Below, piece after piece: positions 51,405-60,103 of a DNA stretch of 64,000 nucleotides. Both the position numbers and the translations under genes were made by a program. This DNA is from JACMLC01 sp963817025 (GTDB lineage: Bacteria > Acidobacteriota > Blastocatellia > Pyrinomonadales > Pyrinomonadaceae), in assembly GCA_963817025.1 (NCBI GenBank), contig CAWFML010000003.1:1-64000 (forward strand), read 5' to 3'. Numbering within the stretch: position 1 is the stretch's first letter; each line of letters begins with the position of its first letter. The notes under the pieces are model-generated. The model was given only the letters and a program-made list of their open reading frames with translations, had not been told where the DNA came from and searched no databases.

Positions 51405-53084
51405 TCAACGCCGCTGGTTGATTATTTGTAACAGCCTGTCTGCTTTTTCCGTGTCGAGCTTCTGCAAGATTTTGTATTGCTCCATCGCTTCACTCTTCTT
51501 TCCCAGCTCCACATAATCGTAGCCGAGATTGAAGTAGGCCCCGGCGTAATCCGGTTTCAGCTTGACGGCTTGCTTGTGCGATTCTGCGGCCTCTTTCCAG
51601 CGATTCAAACTGCCGTAGGCATAGCCCAGATTGTTATGCGCGGCGGGCCAGTCTGCGCGGCGTCGGAGGGCTTGCTGGAAAGAGGTGACCGCTTCCTCTT
51701 TCTGGCCCAGACGGCTTTGTGCGATGCCGAGATTAAAATGCGCCGACTCAAAATTCGCATCAATCCGGATGGCTTTCTTCAAAGCCTCTGCGGCCTCCGC
51801 GAATTTTCCGTTGTTGTTATAGGCCCAGCCCAGATTGCTGAAGCCTTCGGCCTCATTCGGCGCGAGCCGCACGGCTTGATTCAGAGCATCTATCGCTTCA
51901 ACCCAGCGGCGGCTCTTGCCGTTGGCATAGCCCAGCTCGCCGTATGCCTCCGCGTTGTTCGGGTTGAGACGCACGGCCTGCGCGAGTGCGGCAATCGCAT
52001 CGGCAAAGAGTTGCAGCTTGTTATAGGTCTGGCCCAGATCGGCGTAGGTCGCCGCATCATTCGGCTTTAAGCTCAGCACCTGACGATAGGCGGCCACGGC
52101 TTCCTTATTACGCCCGCTCTGGCGCAAGGCGTCTCCCAAATTGCTGTAAGCCTCTGCGAAATCTTTCTTGATGCGCGTCGCCTGCTGGTAAGCCTCTATG
52201 GCTTCCGCGTAGCGATTCGCGTTGTAGTACGCGACGCCAAGATCAAAATAAGCTTCGGCGTAATCGGGCTTCAGCTCAATCGCGCGCTTGAACGAAGCCA
52301 TCGCCTCAGTGGAGCGTCCCACCTCGTCCTGCACATCGCCGAGGTTATAATGAGCCTGTGCGGAATCCGGTTTGAGCTGCACGGCTTTTTGATAGGCCGC
52401 GAGGGCTTCGGCGGTGCGCCCGGATTTATGATAGGCCATGCCCAGATAGTTCTGCGTCTCTGCTTTGTCTGCGCGCAGTTTCGCAGCCTGAGTTAATGAA
52501 GCGATGGCCTGATCGTATTGCTCCTTCTCGTAATAGAGCACGCCGAGAGTGTGCAGAGCTTCCGGCATCGAAGGCTTGAGCCGCAACGCCTGTTCGTAAG
52601 CCCGTATCGCCTCGTCGCTGCGGTTCAGCATGTCATAGGTATCGCCCAGCCCGAAATAAGCTTCGGCATAATCCGGCTTGACGCGCGTCGCCTGACTGTA
52701 GGCGGCTGCGGCCTTGTCATACTGTCCTGCGTTAAAGTGCGTATCGCCCTGTTCCGTAAAAGTCTCTGCTGCTTCGAGCGGCGTCGCCGTGCGGCCCGTG
52801 TCCGCAGTGCGCGGCGTGGTGCGCGCCACAACGGTTCGCTTTTTAGGAACGGCAGCCACTGTTGCGCGGCGCGGCGCGGCGGGCTTCTCCTTCGGGCGCA
52901 CGTGCTTCTTTCTCACGACGCGGCTGGTAAAAACGCTGCCCGTGCCCGCGCCGCCGACGATGTCTTCGCTCGCGCCCGCGCCGCCCGTGATGTCCTGTGC
53001 GCGCAGCATGACAGCGGCGCTAAATAAAATGAGGGCCAGTGTTGTGCAGGCTGCTCTTGAAAGATAAGAAGAATCAGGTTTCAT
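51405..53084 (-). CDS. Exported TPR protein with 13 gap-free repeats
   Basis: 559 residues. A signal peptide (AACTTLALILFSAAVMLRAQ) is followed by a basic, Pro/Arg/Lys-rich linker (RKKHVRPKEKPAAPRR), then 13 consecutive 34-residue TPR units from about residue 106 to the end, each with the AYxxLGxxYxxxxxxxEAixaYxqA pattern and no gaps. It must form one long superhelix, probably a periplasmic or outer-membrane scaffold for protein complexes. No enzyme motif. Convergent with msrPQ across repeat A4. The near-identical unit lengths suggest expansion by duplication. Confidence 0.85.
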   Translation of the reverse strand: MKPDSSYLSRAACTTLALILFSAAVMLRAQDITGGAGASEDIVGGAGTGSVFTSRVVRKKHVRPKEKPAAPRRATVAAVPKKRTVVARTTPRTADTGRTATPLEAAETFTEQGDTHFNAGQYDKAAAAYSQATRVKPDYAEAYFGLGDTYDMLNRSDEAIRAYEQALRLKPSMPEALHTLGVLYYEKEQYDQAIASLTQAAKLRADKAETQNYLGMAYHKSGRTAEALAAYQKAVQLKPDSAQAHYNLGDVQDEVGRSTEAMASFKRAIELKPDYAEAYFDLGVAYYNANRYAEAIEAYQQATRIKKDFAEAYSNLGDALRQSGRNKEAVAAYRQVLSLKPNDAATYADLGQTYNKLQLFADAIAALAQAVRLNPNNAEAYGELGYANGKSRRWVEAIDALNQAVRLAPNEAEGFSNLGWAYNNNGKFAEAAEALKKAIRIDANFESAHFNLGIAQSRLGQKEEAVTSFQQALRRRADWPAAHNNLGYAYGSLNRWKEAAESHKQAVKLKPDYAGAYFNLGYDYVELGKKSEAMEQYKILQKLDTEKADRLLQIINQRR

Positions 53085-53200
53085 GTATAAGCTCCAATAG
53101 CTGCTTTTCGTTTGGGTGCAGAATAAAGTGTCCGGTATAGCTTCTCTAAGTCGGGAAGAGTGTTGGGCAAGCTCAATCTTTATAGCACGGGAGATTCAAA
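53085..53200. other. Short non-coding stretch before repeat B2
   Basis: Upstream region of the TPR gene, likely holding its promoter. Nothing else seen. With repeat B2 (53201-53352) and the leader of the EF-G-like gene it makes a 400-bp gap between genes. Confidence 0.4.
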
Positions 53201-53352
53201 AAGCAAGGCAGAAGGATGAAGGCGGAAGGATGAAAGGGATGCTGTTCAAACATGAAGGATAAAGAATGAAGAGAGCGCTCTTGCAGATGACTGCTGATGC
53301 TTGAATAGCATTCTCTTCATCCTTCATCCTTCCGCCTTCATCCTTGCTTGCT
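53201..53352. repeat. Inverted repeat B2 (AAGGATG-unit family)
   Basis: Left arm with AAGCAAGG then GAAGGATGAAGGCGGAAGG and GGATGCTGTTCAA; right arm with TTGAATAGCATT and CATCCTT units ending GCTTGCTT at 53352. It matches B1 at 47887 in both arms, and the two loops differ. It lies between divergent genes. Confidence 0.9.
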
Positions 53353-53487
53353 TTCCCTTTCCCGCTCGGATAAATTACGTGCACACCCGGAGCGCATCCA
53401 GCCTATCTTTCAGACTCTGAAACCGGACGCGGATGGCTATCCTCCTTCATCAAGAAGACTGTTTGAAAGGAAAATCTTTTTACAGCT

Positions 53488-55593
53488 ATGAAAGCATATT
53501 CAACTGATTCAATCCGCAACCTTGCCGTCATCGGTCACGGCGATGCAGGCAAAACGCAGCTCGTCAGTTCCCTGCTTTACATCACGGGCGCAACACAGCG
53601 CTGGGGCAAAGTTGATGACGGCACGACCGTCACCGATTACGATGAAGATTCCATCGAACGCAAGGTCACGCTCAACACATCGCTCGCGCATCTCGAATAT
53701 AGAGACACAAAAGTCAATTTCATAGACACGCCCGGCTATGCGGCCTTTATCGCGCACGCGCGGCCAGCCCTGCGCGTCGCAGACTGCGCGCTGGTCGTCG
53801 TGCACGGCGTCAAGGGCGTAGAGGTGCAGACGGAGAAGACCTGGGCGTATGCGAACGAGTTTATGCTGCCGCGCATCATGGTCGTCAACGCGCTGGATAA
53901 AGAGCACGCGGATTTTGGCATGGCTCTCGAAAGCGCGCAGAAGACTTTCAGCCGCGCCATCATTCCCTTCACCTTGCCTATCGGCAGGGAAAAAGATTTT
54001 CGCGGCGTCGTGGATGTCCTGCACATGAAGGCTTACGAGTTTGACGAGAACGGCAAGGCCAAAGAGATCGAGATTCCCTCCGACGGGCGCGACATCGTGG
54101 ACAAGACCAGAGAGAGATTGATCGAGTTGGTCGCGGAATCCGATGACGCGCTGATGGAAAAATATTTTGAAGAAGGAACGCTGCCCGAAGAAGACATCGT
54201 GCCGAACGTCAGGAAAGCGATTGAGCGCAGCAAGCTCTGCCCGGTCTATGCAGTCTCAGCCGCGACCTTGGTTGGATTGCAAACATTGCTCGACGGCATC
54301 GTTGACTTCGGGCCGAATCCGGCGGCGCATGAAGCAGAGCACGGGCGCGCGTCCGTTGACGGCGACGGCGGCGAACCTCTGGCGCGCAAGTATGCCGACA
54401 GCGAGCCGTTTTCCGCCTACGTCTTTCGCACCATCGCAGACCCTTTCGCTGGACGCATCAACGTCATGCGAATCATCAGTGGGCACATCAAACACGACGC
54501 CAACGTCTTTAATTCCTCGCGCAGCGCGATGGAACGCCTCGGCGCGCTCCATTCCGTGCAGGGCAAACAACTGGACAAGATTGACGAAGCGCATGCGGGC
54601 GACATCATCGCCTGCGTCAAACTGAAAGACACGCAAACCGGCGACACGCTTGCGGACAAGGCCGCGCCGATTGTGTATGACGGCGTGCAATATCCCGAAG
54701 CGGCCATCGCTTTTGCCATCGAGCCGAAATCGCGTCAGGACGAAGAGAAGATTTCCGTCGCGCTCCACAAGATTCTGGAAGAAGACCCCGCGCTACACTT
54801 TGACCGCGACGCGCAGACCAAAGAGTTCCTGCTCTCAGGCTCAGGCCAACTGCACGTCGAAACGGTGATTGACAAGCTCAAGAAGCGTTACGGAGTCGAA
54901 GTCGCACTGCATCCGCCGAAAGTTCCATACAAAGAGACCATCACGCAGCGCGCAGAGGTGCAGGGACGCCACAAGAAACAGACCGGCGGGCGCGGGCAGT
55001 TTGGCGATTGCAAAGTCATCTTCGAGCCATTGCCGCGCGGCGAGGGCTTTGTCTTCGAGGACAAGATTTTCGGCGGCGCAGTGCCGCAGAACTTTCGTCC
55101 GGCGATTGAGAAAGGCATCGTGGATGCTGCATCCACCGGCGCGGTCGCGGGCTATCCGATGGTTGATTTCAAAGCCGTGCTGGTTGACGGCTCATATCAC
55201 ACGGTTGACTCTGACGAGCACAGTTTCCGCGCCGCCGGTCGCAAAGCTTTCCGCGCCGCGATTGATAAAGTTAAACCGACGTTGCTCGAACCGATCATGG
55301 ATGTCGAAGTGGTCGCACCGCAGGAATACAGCGGCGACATCATGGGCGACCTCAACTCGCGGCGCGGGCGCGTGCAAGGGATGGAGACGCGCTCCAACCA
55401 GCAAGTCGTCAAAGCCCAAGTCCCGATGGCGGAGATGCTCGATTATCAATCGAAGCTCAACTCCATCACAGCCGCGCGCGGCTCCTATCACATGCAGTTT
55501 TCGCACTACGATCAAGTTCCCGGCCAGATCGCGCAGAAAATAGTCGAACAGGCACGCGCCGAAGGCAGGATTAGAGCCGAAGAGGAAGACTAA
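53488..55593 (+). CDS. EF-G2-like translation GTPase
   Basis: 701 residues, with GAAAGGAAAA upstream of the ATG. G1 is GHGDAGKT (16-23), G3 is DTPGYAAF (the Tyr at 84 replaces the usual His, as in the EF-G2 group), and G4 is NALD (134-137), where the usual NKxD lysine is Ala. Domain II and the later domains (PFAGRINVMRIISG; GSGQLHVETVIDKLKKRYGV; GGRGQFGDCKV; GDIMGDLNSRRGRVQGM) are complete EF-G features. Full length supports a working ribosome-associated factor, but the G4 change may weaken guanine choice. It stands alone, away from ribosomal genes, so it is not the main EF-G. Followed by a toxin-antitoxin pair. Confidence 0.88.
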   Translation: MKAYSTDSIRNLAVIGHGDAGKTQLVSSLLYITGATQRWGKVDDGTTVTDYDEDSIERKVTLNTSLAHLEYRDTKVNFIDTPGYAAFIAHARPALRVADCALVVVHGVKGVEVQTEKTWAYANEFMLPRIMVVNALDKEHADFGMALESAQKTFSRAIIPFTLPIGREKDFRGVVDVLHMKAYEFDENGKAKEIEIPSDGRDIVDKTRERLIELVAESDDALMEKYFEEGTLPEEDIVPNVRKAIERSKLCPVYAVSAATLVGLQTLLDGIVDFGPNPAAHEAEHGRASVDGDGGEPLARKYADSEPFSAYVFRTIADPFAGRINVMRIISGHIKHDANVFNSSRSAMERLGALHSVQGKQLDKIDEAHAGDIIACVKLKDTQTGDTLADKAAPIVYDGVQYPEAAIAFAIEPKSRQDEEKISVALHKILEEDPALHFDRDAQTKEFLLSGSGQLHVETVIDKLKKRYGVEVALHPPKVPYKETITQRAEVQGRHKKQTGGRGQFGDCKVIFEPLPRGEGFVFEDKIFGGAVPQNFRPAIEKGIVDAASTGAVAGYPMVDFKAVLVDGSYHTVDSDEHSFRAAGRKAFRAAIDKVKPTLLEPIMDVEVVAPQEYSGDIMGDLNSRRGRVQGMETRSNQQVVKAQVPMAEMLDYQSKLNSITAARGSYHMQFSHYDQVPGQIAQKIVEQARAEGRIRAEEED

Positions 55594-55626
55594 GCGGAGC
55601 TTTAACCGGGTTAACGGATAACGTTT

Positions 55627-56049
55627 GTGTATCAGGTAGTCATTGATACTAATGTGTTGCTATCCGCTCTTCGTTCACAACGTGGCGCGTCGCATCGCTC
55701 GCTAAAGCTGATCGGCGATGAACGGTGGCAGATGAATTTATCCGTCCCCTTGTTTCTGGAATACGAGGATGTCATCAACCGACCTGAAGCAGGGTTAACC
55801 TTGAGCGCTTCAGAGCTTGATGACATCCTTGATTTTATTTGCTCCGCAGCCAATCTAAGAACGATATTTTATCTTTGGCGTCCTGCACTGCCTGACCCAA
55901 AAGATGATTTTATTTTAGAATTGGCTGTCGAGAGTCAATGCGACTTCATAGTCACATATAACATCAAAGATTTCGCTGGCGCGGAAAAGTTTGGAGTCGA
56001 AGCCATCAAGCCACAGGATTTTCTAAGGAAGCTAGGTGAGACAACATGA
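55627..56049 (+). CDS. PIN-domain toxin (VapC-like, COG1569 type)
   Basis: 140 residues, GTG start. PIN acidic residues: Asp7 in VIDTNVLL, Glu in LFLEYEDVI, Asp in DPKDDFILELA, and the final TYNIKDF segment. This is the putative-toxin PIN group that cuts RNA. It overlaps the next gene by four bases (ATGA). The order toxin first, antitoxin second is reversed from the usual VapBC layout but is common for this group. Active-site residues look intact. Confidence 0.85.
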   Translation: MYQVVIDTNVLLSALRSQRGASHRSLKLIGDERWQMNLSVPLFLEYEDVINRPEAGLTLSASELDDILDFICSAANLRTIFYLWRPALPDPKDDFILELAVESQCDFIVTYNIKDFAGAEKFGVEAIKPQDFLRKLGETT

Positions 56050-56285
56050 GCACCATGAACATCAAAGTCCCGGACTCGCTGCTCAAGCAAGCACAAGAGA
56101 TGGCAGAGAAAGAGAACATGACGCTGGAACAGTTCATTAATTCTGCGCTGGCGGAAAAGATGGCGGCGTGGATGACTGTTGAGTATCTGGAACAAAGGGC
56201 TGCGCGCGGCGACCGCCGAAAATTCGAGCAGGCCCTGAGCAAAGTACCTGATATCGAACCCGACTCTACTGATCGCCTTCAATAA
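56046..56285 (+). CDS. Ribbon-helix-helix antitoxin
   Basis: 79 residues. The N-terminus MNIKVPDSLLKQAQEMAEKE followed by NMTLEQFINSALAEK is a ribbon-helix-helix DNA-binding pattern. The C-terminal tail (EQRAARGDRRKFEQALSKVP) should wrap the PIN toxin. It overlaps the toxin stop by four bases, so both proteins are made together. It probably represses the pair. A repeat (G) begins right after its stop. Confidence 0.85.
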   Translation: MSTMNIKVPDSLLKQAQEMAEKENMTLEQFINSALAEKMAAWMTVEYLEQRAARGDRRKFEQALSKVPDIEPDSTDRLQ

Positions 56286-56352
56286 ACTTTAATGATGCAA
56301 AATGAAAATGGTTATCTCTTTTGCATTTTACATTGTGCATTTTCAATTTCTC
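56286..56352. repeat. Inverted repeat G (AAAATGC-unit), weaker
   Basis: Left arm GATGCAAAATGAAAATGG (from 56295), right arm TTTTGCATTTTACATTGTGC and ATTTTCAA. Read as complement, the right arm shows AAAATGC, ACAATGT, AAAATGC units of 7 nt. It separates the toxin-antitoxin pair from the convergent TPR gene. Pairing is less perfect than in the other elements. Confidence 0.65.
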
Positions 56353-56356
56353 TCTG

Positions 56357-57064
56357 CTACTTTTTCCCGCCCTGATTGCGACACCAATCCCTGATTGAAG
56401 AGACCGTCTGTTTGAAGGATTGTTTGGAATTGATGAGCGAGGAAGCGTAATCGGCCAGTCGCTTGGCGTTGATATTGGCGTCAATCACATCATCGTAGCT
56501 CTGCGAGTATGTGACCTGATAAATATAGACGGAATTATCCAGCGAGGATGCGCCGCCGATCTTGGCTAATTCGTATCCGGCGTTGCGCGCATCGCCCGCT
56601 TGCAGGTAGACGAGCGCGAGATTGAAGAAGGCGTCAGAGAGCCACTGGTGCGAACCCGTCTTGTAATACTTATCCGTATAGGCTTTGTACTCTTTCTTCG
56701 CGGCCTCAAGCGAGCGCTCATCCTGCTTGCGATACTTTTCCATCTGCACGTAATACTTGCGCTGGTAATAGCTGCCCAAGTAGTACTGCGCGGTTTCGGC
56801 TTCCGCTGATTTCGGATATTTACTGATGACCGCCATGAACTGCTCTGCGGCCTTATCCGTGATGTCGTCGTTGTTATAGTAGAAGTAGCCGAGCTTGAGC
56901 AGTTGGTCTGGCGAAGAAGCATTGCCAGCCTGCTGCGTCTGCGAAGTTTTGGGACGCGTAGCTGGCGTCTTCTGGCCCAATGCGGCAGGCGCGGCAAAGA
57001 CAAGCAGGCAGCAAAGGCTGAGCGTGATACGCGACAGGCGCGTGATGTCATTTCTCTTCTTCAT
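56357..57064 (-). CDS. Exported TPR-type (BamD/YbgF-like) protein
   Basis: About 235 residues from ATG 57064, 17 bp inside the preceding gene. Signal peptide ITLSLCCLLVFAAPAALGQ. Two to three TPR-like pairs, LKLGYFYYNNDDITDKAAEQFMAVISKYPKSAEAE (read in pieces) and SDAFFNLALVYLQAGDARN. It resembles the outer-membrane-assembly TPR lipoproteins, but the lipobox cysteine is not evident. It overlaps and follows the membrane protein at 57048, so the two are one operon and probably one complex. Confidence 0.75.
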   Translation of the reverse strand: MKKRNDITRLSRITLSLCCLLVFAAPAALGQKTPATRPKTSQTQQAGNASSPDQLLKLGYFYYNNDDITDKAAEQFMAVISKYPKSAEAETAQYYLGSYYQRKYYVQMEKYRKQDERSLEAAKKEYKAYTDKYYKTGSHQWLSDAFFNLALVYLQAGDARNAGYELAKIGGASSLDNSVYIYQVTYSQSYDDVIDANINAKRLADYASSLINSKQSFKQTVSSIRDWCRNQGGKK

Positions 57065-58268
57065 CTTGAGTTGGCTCACGTTTCCGTCTGCGGGAAGTCG
57101 CAGGCCGGGGTTTCTCTTCCGCAGCGGGTTTGAGGGAATTATACCACCCGACGAAGAGTTGCAGACCGCCGACTGCTCCGGCCAGGCCGATGATAAAAAT
57201 CGCCATCGGCTTGTCGTATGAACCGGAAGCTTTGAAAGCGATAATCTGAATCTTGCCGAAGAGCGCGAAGGCCGTCACTACCATCCCGAAAATCACTGTG
57301 TAGAGGACAAACTTCAAAAGCTCGCGGCGCGTAATCTTTTTGCGGCGCGCGAGGAATTCCAGATAGAAGCGAATCAGCCCGCCCACCAGCACGCCCACCA
57401 CCATCGCGGAGATGAGCACCCAGTCGCGCGGCCTGATCTTGACGTTGAGCTTGTGCTGAAAGTCTGAGACTTCGCGCTCGAAGCCGTCATCATACGTCAC
57501 CGTCAGCTTGAGCTTTGGGCTATCGCCAAAGCCTGAGATGAGATTCGTAAAGTCCATGCCCTTGACATTAAAGCGCAGGGAAACTTTCTTCTGCTCCGAA
57601 GGCTTCAGCGTGACGGGCGATTCAACGAGCGCGTTGTCCGTAAACTCAACCAAATCTGCGGGAATGGATTCGACGGAAATCTTCTTGATATGAATCGGAT
57701 AATCCGGGAAATTGTTGCGCAGTGTGAGGCGGTACGAGCCGTCCTCGCCCGTGTAAAATGTAGGGGCTTCGAGGTCTTCTTCTTCCTGCACGACGGCCAG
57801 CTTGCCTTTGCTGCGGACTCCGACTTTTAAGTTAAAGATGCGGTTGACAACCTCGTTGTCGAGATATTGCATGCTCAGGTTGATGCGATGCTGGCGCGGC
57901 TCTGCGCTCGAATCAATCGTTATAGTGTAGTAATAATCCGTGATGAGCACGGGCGACTCCACTCTGGTTTGCGAGCCGTTGGCCTCGATCTTAATCGGAG
58001 ACCCCGCGCCTTCCGGCACGCATCTATCTATCTTGAGATTCTCTTTATGCGTGACGGCATCTGTCGTGACCGTAATCTTCAGAGAGAGGTTGCTGCTTCC
58101 GGCGTAGGCGGCTGCGTAATCATAAAGCGGGTCAACCTGAAACGTGCCATACTGTTCCGTAATCTTGACGCGGTCGGGGTTGGGTTTTTCCTCTGCGGGC
58201 GGCGCGGTCTGGCCCGGGGCCGTGAAGGTAAGCGAGAGGAACAATGTTAGGGATAGTATTGTTCTCAT
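57048..58268 (-). CDS. Exported membrane protein with beta-sandwich ectodomain
   Basis: 406 residues. Signal peptide (RTILSLTLFLSLTFTAPGQ), then a ~250-residue extracytoplasmic part of Ig-like sandwiches (LTLRNNFPDYPIHIKKISVE, SPVTLKPSEQKKVSLRFNVKG), then four membrane helices (~285-385, WVLISAMVVGVLVGGLIRFYL, FVLYTVIFGMVVTAFALFG, PMAIFIIGLAGAVGGLQLF) and a basic C-terminus. I recognise no enzyme motif. Its end overlaps the start of the TPR gene, so they are coupled. Confidence 0.72.
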   Translation of the reverse strand: MRTILSLTLFLSLTFTAPGQTAPPAEEKPNPDRVKITEQYGTFQVDPLYDYAAAYAGSSNLSLKITVTTDAVTHKENLKIDRCVPEGAGSPIKIEANGSQTRVESPVLITDYYYTITIDSSAEPRQHRINLSMQYLDNEVVNRIFNLKVGVRSKGKLAVVQEEEDLEAPTFYTGEDGSYRLTLRNNFPDYPIHIKKISVESIPADLVEFTDNALVESPVTLKPSEQKKVSLRFNVKGMDFTNLISGFGDSPKLKLTVTYDDGFEREVSDFQHKLNVKIRPRDWVLISAMVVGVLVGGLIRFYLEFLARRKKITRRELLKFVLYTVIFGMVVTAFALFGKIQIIAFKASGSYDKPMAIFIIGLAGAVGGLQLFVGWYNSLKPAAEEKPRPATSRRRKREPTQDEEEK

Positions 58269-58637
58269 AACACAACTGGCGACGCGAGAGCAGGCCGGTG
58301 CGGGCTGCGCGAGGTGATAGATGTGAAGTAAACGTGGCCCGTGACGGCGTTGGAATGTTTACTCTTTCAAGCTTCGTGAGTCTGCGATCAATTTTTCAAC
58401 GTCTGAATTCTAGTCCTCGTCTACAGCGGCGTCAATACTTTTACAGGCTGCCGAACTAGAGGCAAACTTACTGGTCATTTCAAAACTCAAAGCAGCATGG
58501 CTTCAACTCTTCGCGCCTTAAGTTTTATCTTAGCGCCCCCAGCGTGAAACGTTGATGGTTCTCGCAAAGGCGCAAACAAAGACTCAAGGCGCTAAGAAGA
58601 ATTATTTAGGATCACCTGTTAATGGAAGGAGCTTCGG
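58269..58637. other. Intergenic region with a half-copy of repeat A
   Basis: Divergent region of 369 bp. It contains CTCGCAAAGGCGCAAAC...AAGGCGCTAAGAAG at 58561-58598 (A-family arm), with a partial complement (TCTTAGCGCC) at 58528-58537. Otherwise nothing beyond the promoters of the two flanking genes. Confidence 0.5.
58527..58600. repeat. Partial A-family repeat (A5)
   Basis: One arm with GCAAAGGCGCAAA and GGCGCTAAGAAG (58563-58598). The opposite arm is shortened and on the other side (CTTAGCGCC, 58529-58537), so this copy is rearranged or truncated. Confidence 0.6.
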
Positions 58638-59810
58638 GTGACTGAAAGCGCAGACGCAGTGATTATCGGCGGCGGCGTCATAGGCTCAAGCGTGGCCTAT
58701 CATCTGGCCCAAAGGGGCTGCACGAATATCATCATCGTCGAGCGCGCAGAGCAGCAAGGCGTGGGTTCGACGGGCCGCGCGACGGGCGGCGTCCGCGCGC
58801 AGTTTGCCACGGACATCAACATCCGGATGTCGCTCTACTCGATAGATTTTCTCGCGCAGTTCGAGGCGGCGACGGGCCATCCTTCCGGCTACGAGCCGCG
58901 CGGCTATCTCTTTCTGGCAACGACAGCAGAACAACTTGCCGTGCTCAAAAAGAATCGTGCGCGCCAGCATGAGCTGGGCCTCAAGAATGTAGAACTCATC
59001 ACGCCTGTCGAGATAGCGGCGTTGATACAGGGGCTGCGCGTGGATGATGTTGTTGGCGGAAGCTTCTGCCAGACGGACGGCTTTATCAATCCGCTGGCAG
59101 TGATGCGCGGGTTTACTGCGAGCGCGTGCGAGTTTGGCGCGAAAGTGTGGCTGGGGACGGAAGTGTTTGGCATTGAAGCAGACTCAAACGGCGTGGCCTG
59201 TGTGCAGACGACGCGCGGCGCAATTGCTACACGCAAGGTTGTGTGCGCTGCAGGGGCATGGGCCGCACAGGTCGCGCGGCTGGCGAAGGTTGAGATACCC
59301 GTCAAACCTCTCAGACGGCAAATCGCCAGCGTGCGTGCGGCTAATATTCTGCCGGAAAGATTGCCGATGGTGATTGATATGTCCAACGGCTTTCACTTTC
59401 GCCCGGATGCAAAAGCCCCGCACACCAATCTCCTGCTCGCGTGGCCCGACCCGGACGAGACTTACGGATTCAAGTCTGAATATGACCCGGAGTTCACTGC
59501 AAAAATTCTCACGCGCGCGCGCCATCGAGTGCCGTCATGGTCAAATCTCGAAGTGGATAGTAAACGCTGCCGCGCAGGGTTGTATGAGATGACACCGGAT
59601 CATCACGCCATCATCGGCGAAGCGCCGGGTGCCTCCGGTCTCTTTTTGGTCAACGGATTCAGCGGTCACGGCGTGATGCATTCGCCTGCCGCAGGACGCA
59701 TGACTGCGGAAATGATGCTTGATGGAAGCTCGCAGTTTCTGGACGCGACGCCGCTCGGAGTCGAGAGATTCGCAGAGAATAGGTTGATTCATGAGTCTTC
59801 TTTGATTTAA
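58638..59810 (+). CDS. FAD-dependent oxidoreductase, DAO family (sarcosine-oxidase-like)
   Basis: 390 residues, GTG start with GGAAGGAG upstream. FAD-binding motif VIIGGGVIGSSVAYHLA at the N-terminus, then GSTGRATGGVRAQF, a second dinucleotide strand motif (VVCAAGAWAAQVARLA) and the C-terminal GLFLVNGFSGHGVMHSPA. These are features of the glycine/sarcosine oxidase-like DAO family (SoxB-like). It oxidises an N-methyl or secondary amino acid; the substrate cannot be read. No signal peptide. An A-family repeat follows its stop. Confidence 0.88.
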   Translation: MTESADAVIIGGGVIGSSVAYHLAQRGCTNIIIVERAEQQGVGSTGRATGGVRAQFATDINIRMSLYSIDFLAQFEAATGHPSGYEPRGYLFLATTAEQLAVLKKNRARQHELGLKNVELITPVEIAALIQGLRVDDVVGGSFCQTDGFINPLAVMRGFTASACEFGAKVWLGTEVFGIEADSNGVACVQTTRGAIATRKVVCAAGAWAAQVARLAKVEIPVKPLRRQIASVRAANILPERLPMVIDMSNGFHFRPDAKAPHTNLLLAWPDPDETYGFKSEYDPEFTAKILTRARHRVPSWSNLEVDSKRCRAGLYEMTPDHHAIIGEAPGASGLFLVNGFSGHGVMHSPAAGRMTAEMMLDGSSQFLDATPLGVERFAENRLIHESSLI

Positions 59811-59936
59811 GAACGTCTCGCGCAAAGGCGCTGGTGGCGCAAAGAAGACAAGTCGCTAAGGAGTTGAGCTATGACTTTTCTTGAAAGCTTTCCTGGCGTC
59901 TTCCTTTGCGCCTTTGCGCCTTTGCGCGAGACGTTC
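59811..59936. repeat. Inverted repeat A6 (GCAAAGGC-unit family)
   Basis: Outer arm GAACGTCTCGCGCAAAGGCG (59811-59830) pairs with 59917-59936; inner GCAAAGAAGAC pairs with GTCTTCCTTTGC. The loop has TTTTCTTGAAAGCTTTCCTGG, related to the A1 and A2 loops. It starts within 5 bp of the oxidase stop. Confidence 0.92.
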
Positions 59937-60103
59937 TACTCTTTGGTTAATGAACCCGCTGCGTCCGGCGTTTAAGGTACTGAAGCAAAGTCGGTGAACA
60001 AAAGCGCGCTATTGCGCGTACCTCATTGTGTTCTGACTTAGCCTTCAACCCCTGACAGCTTTTACGACATCCACGTTATCGCCTGAAGAGGGAGACATAT
60101 CAC

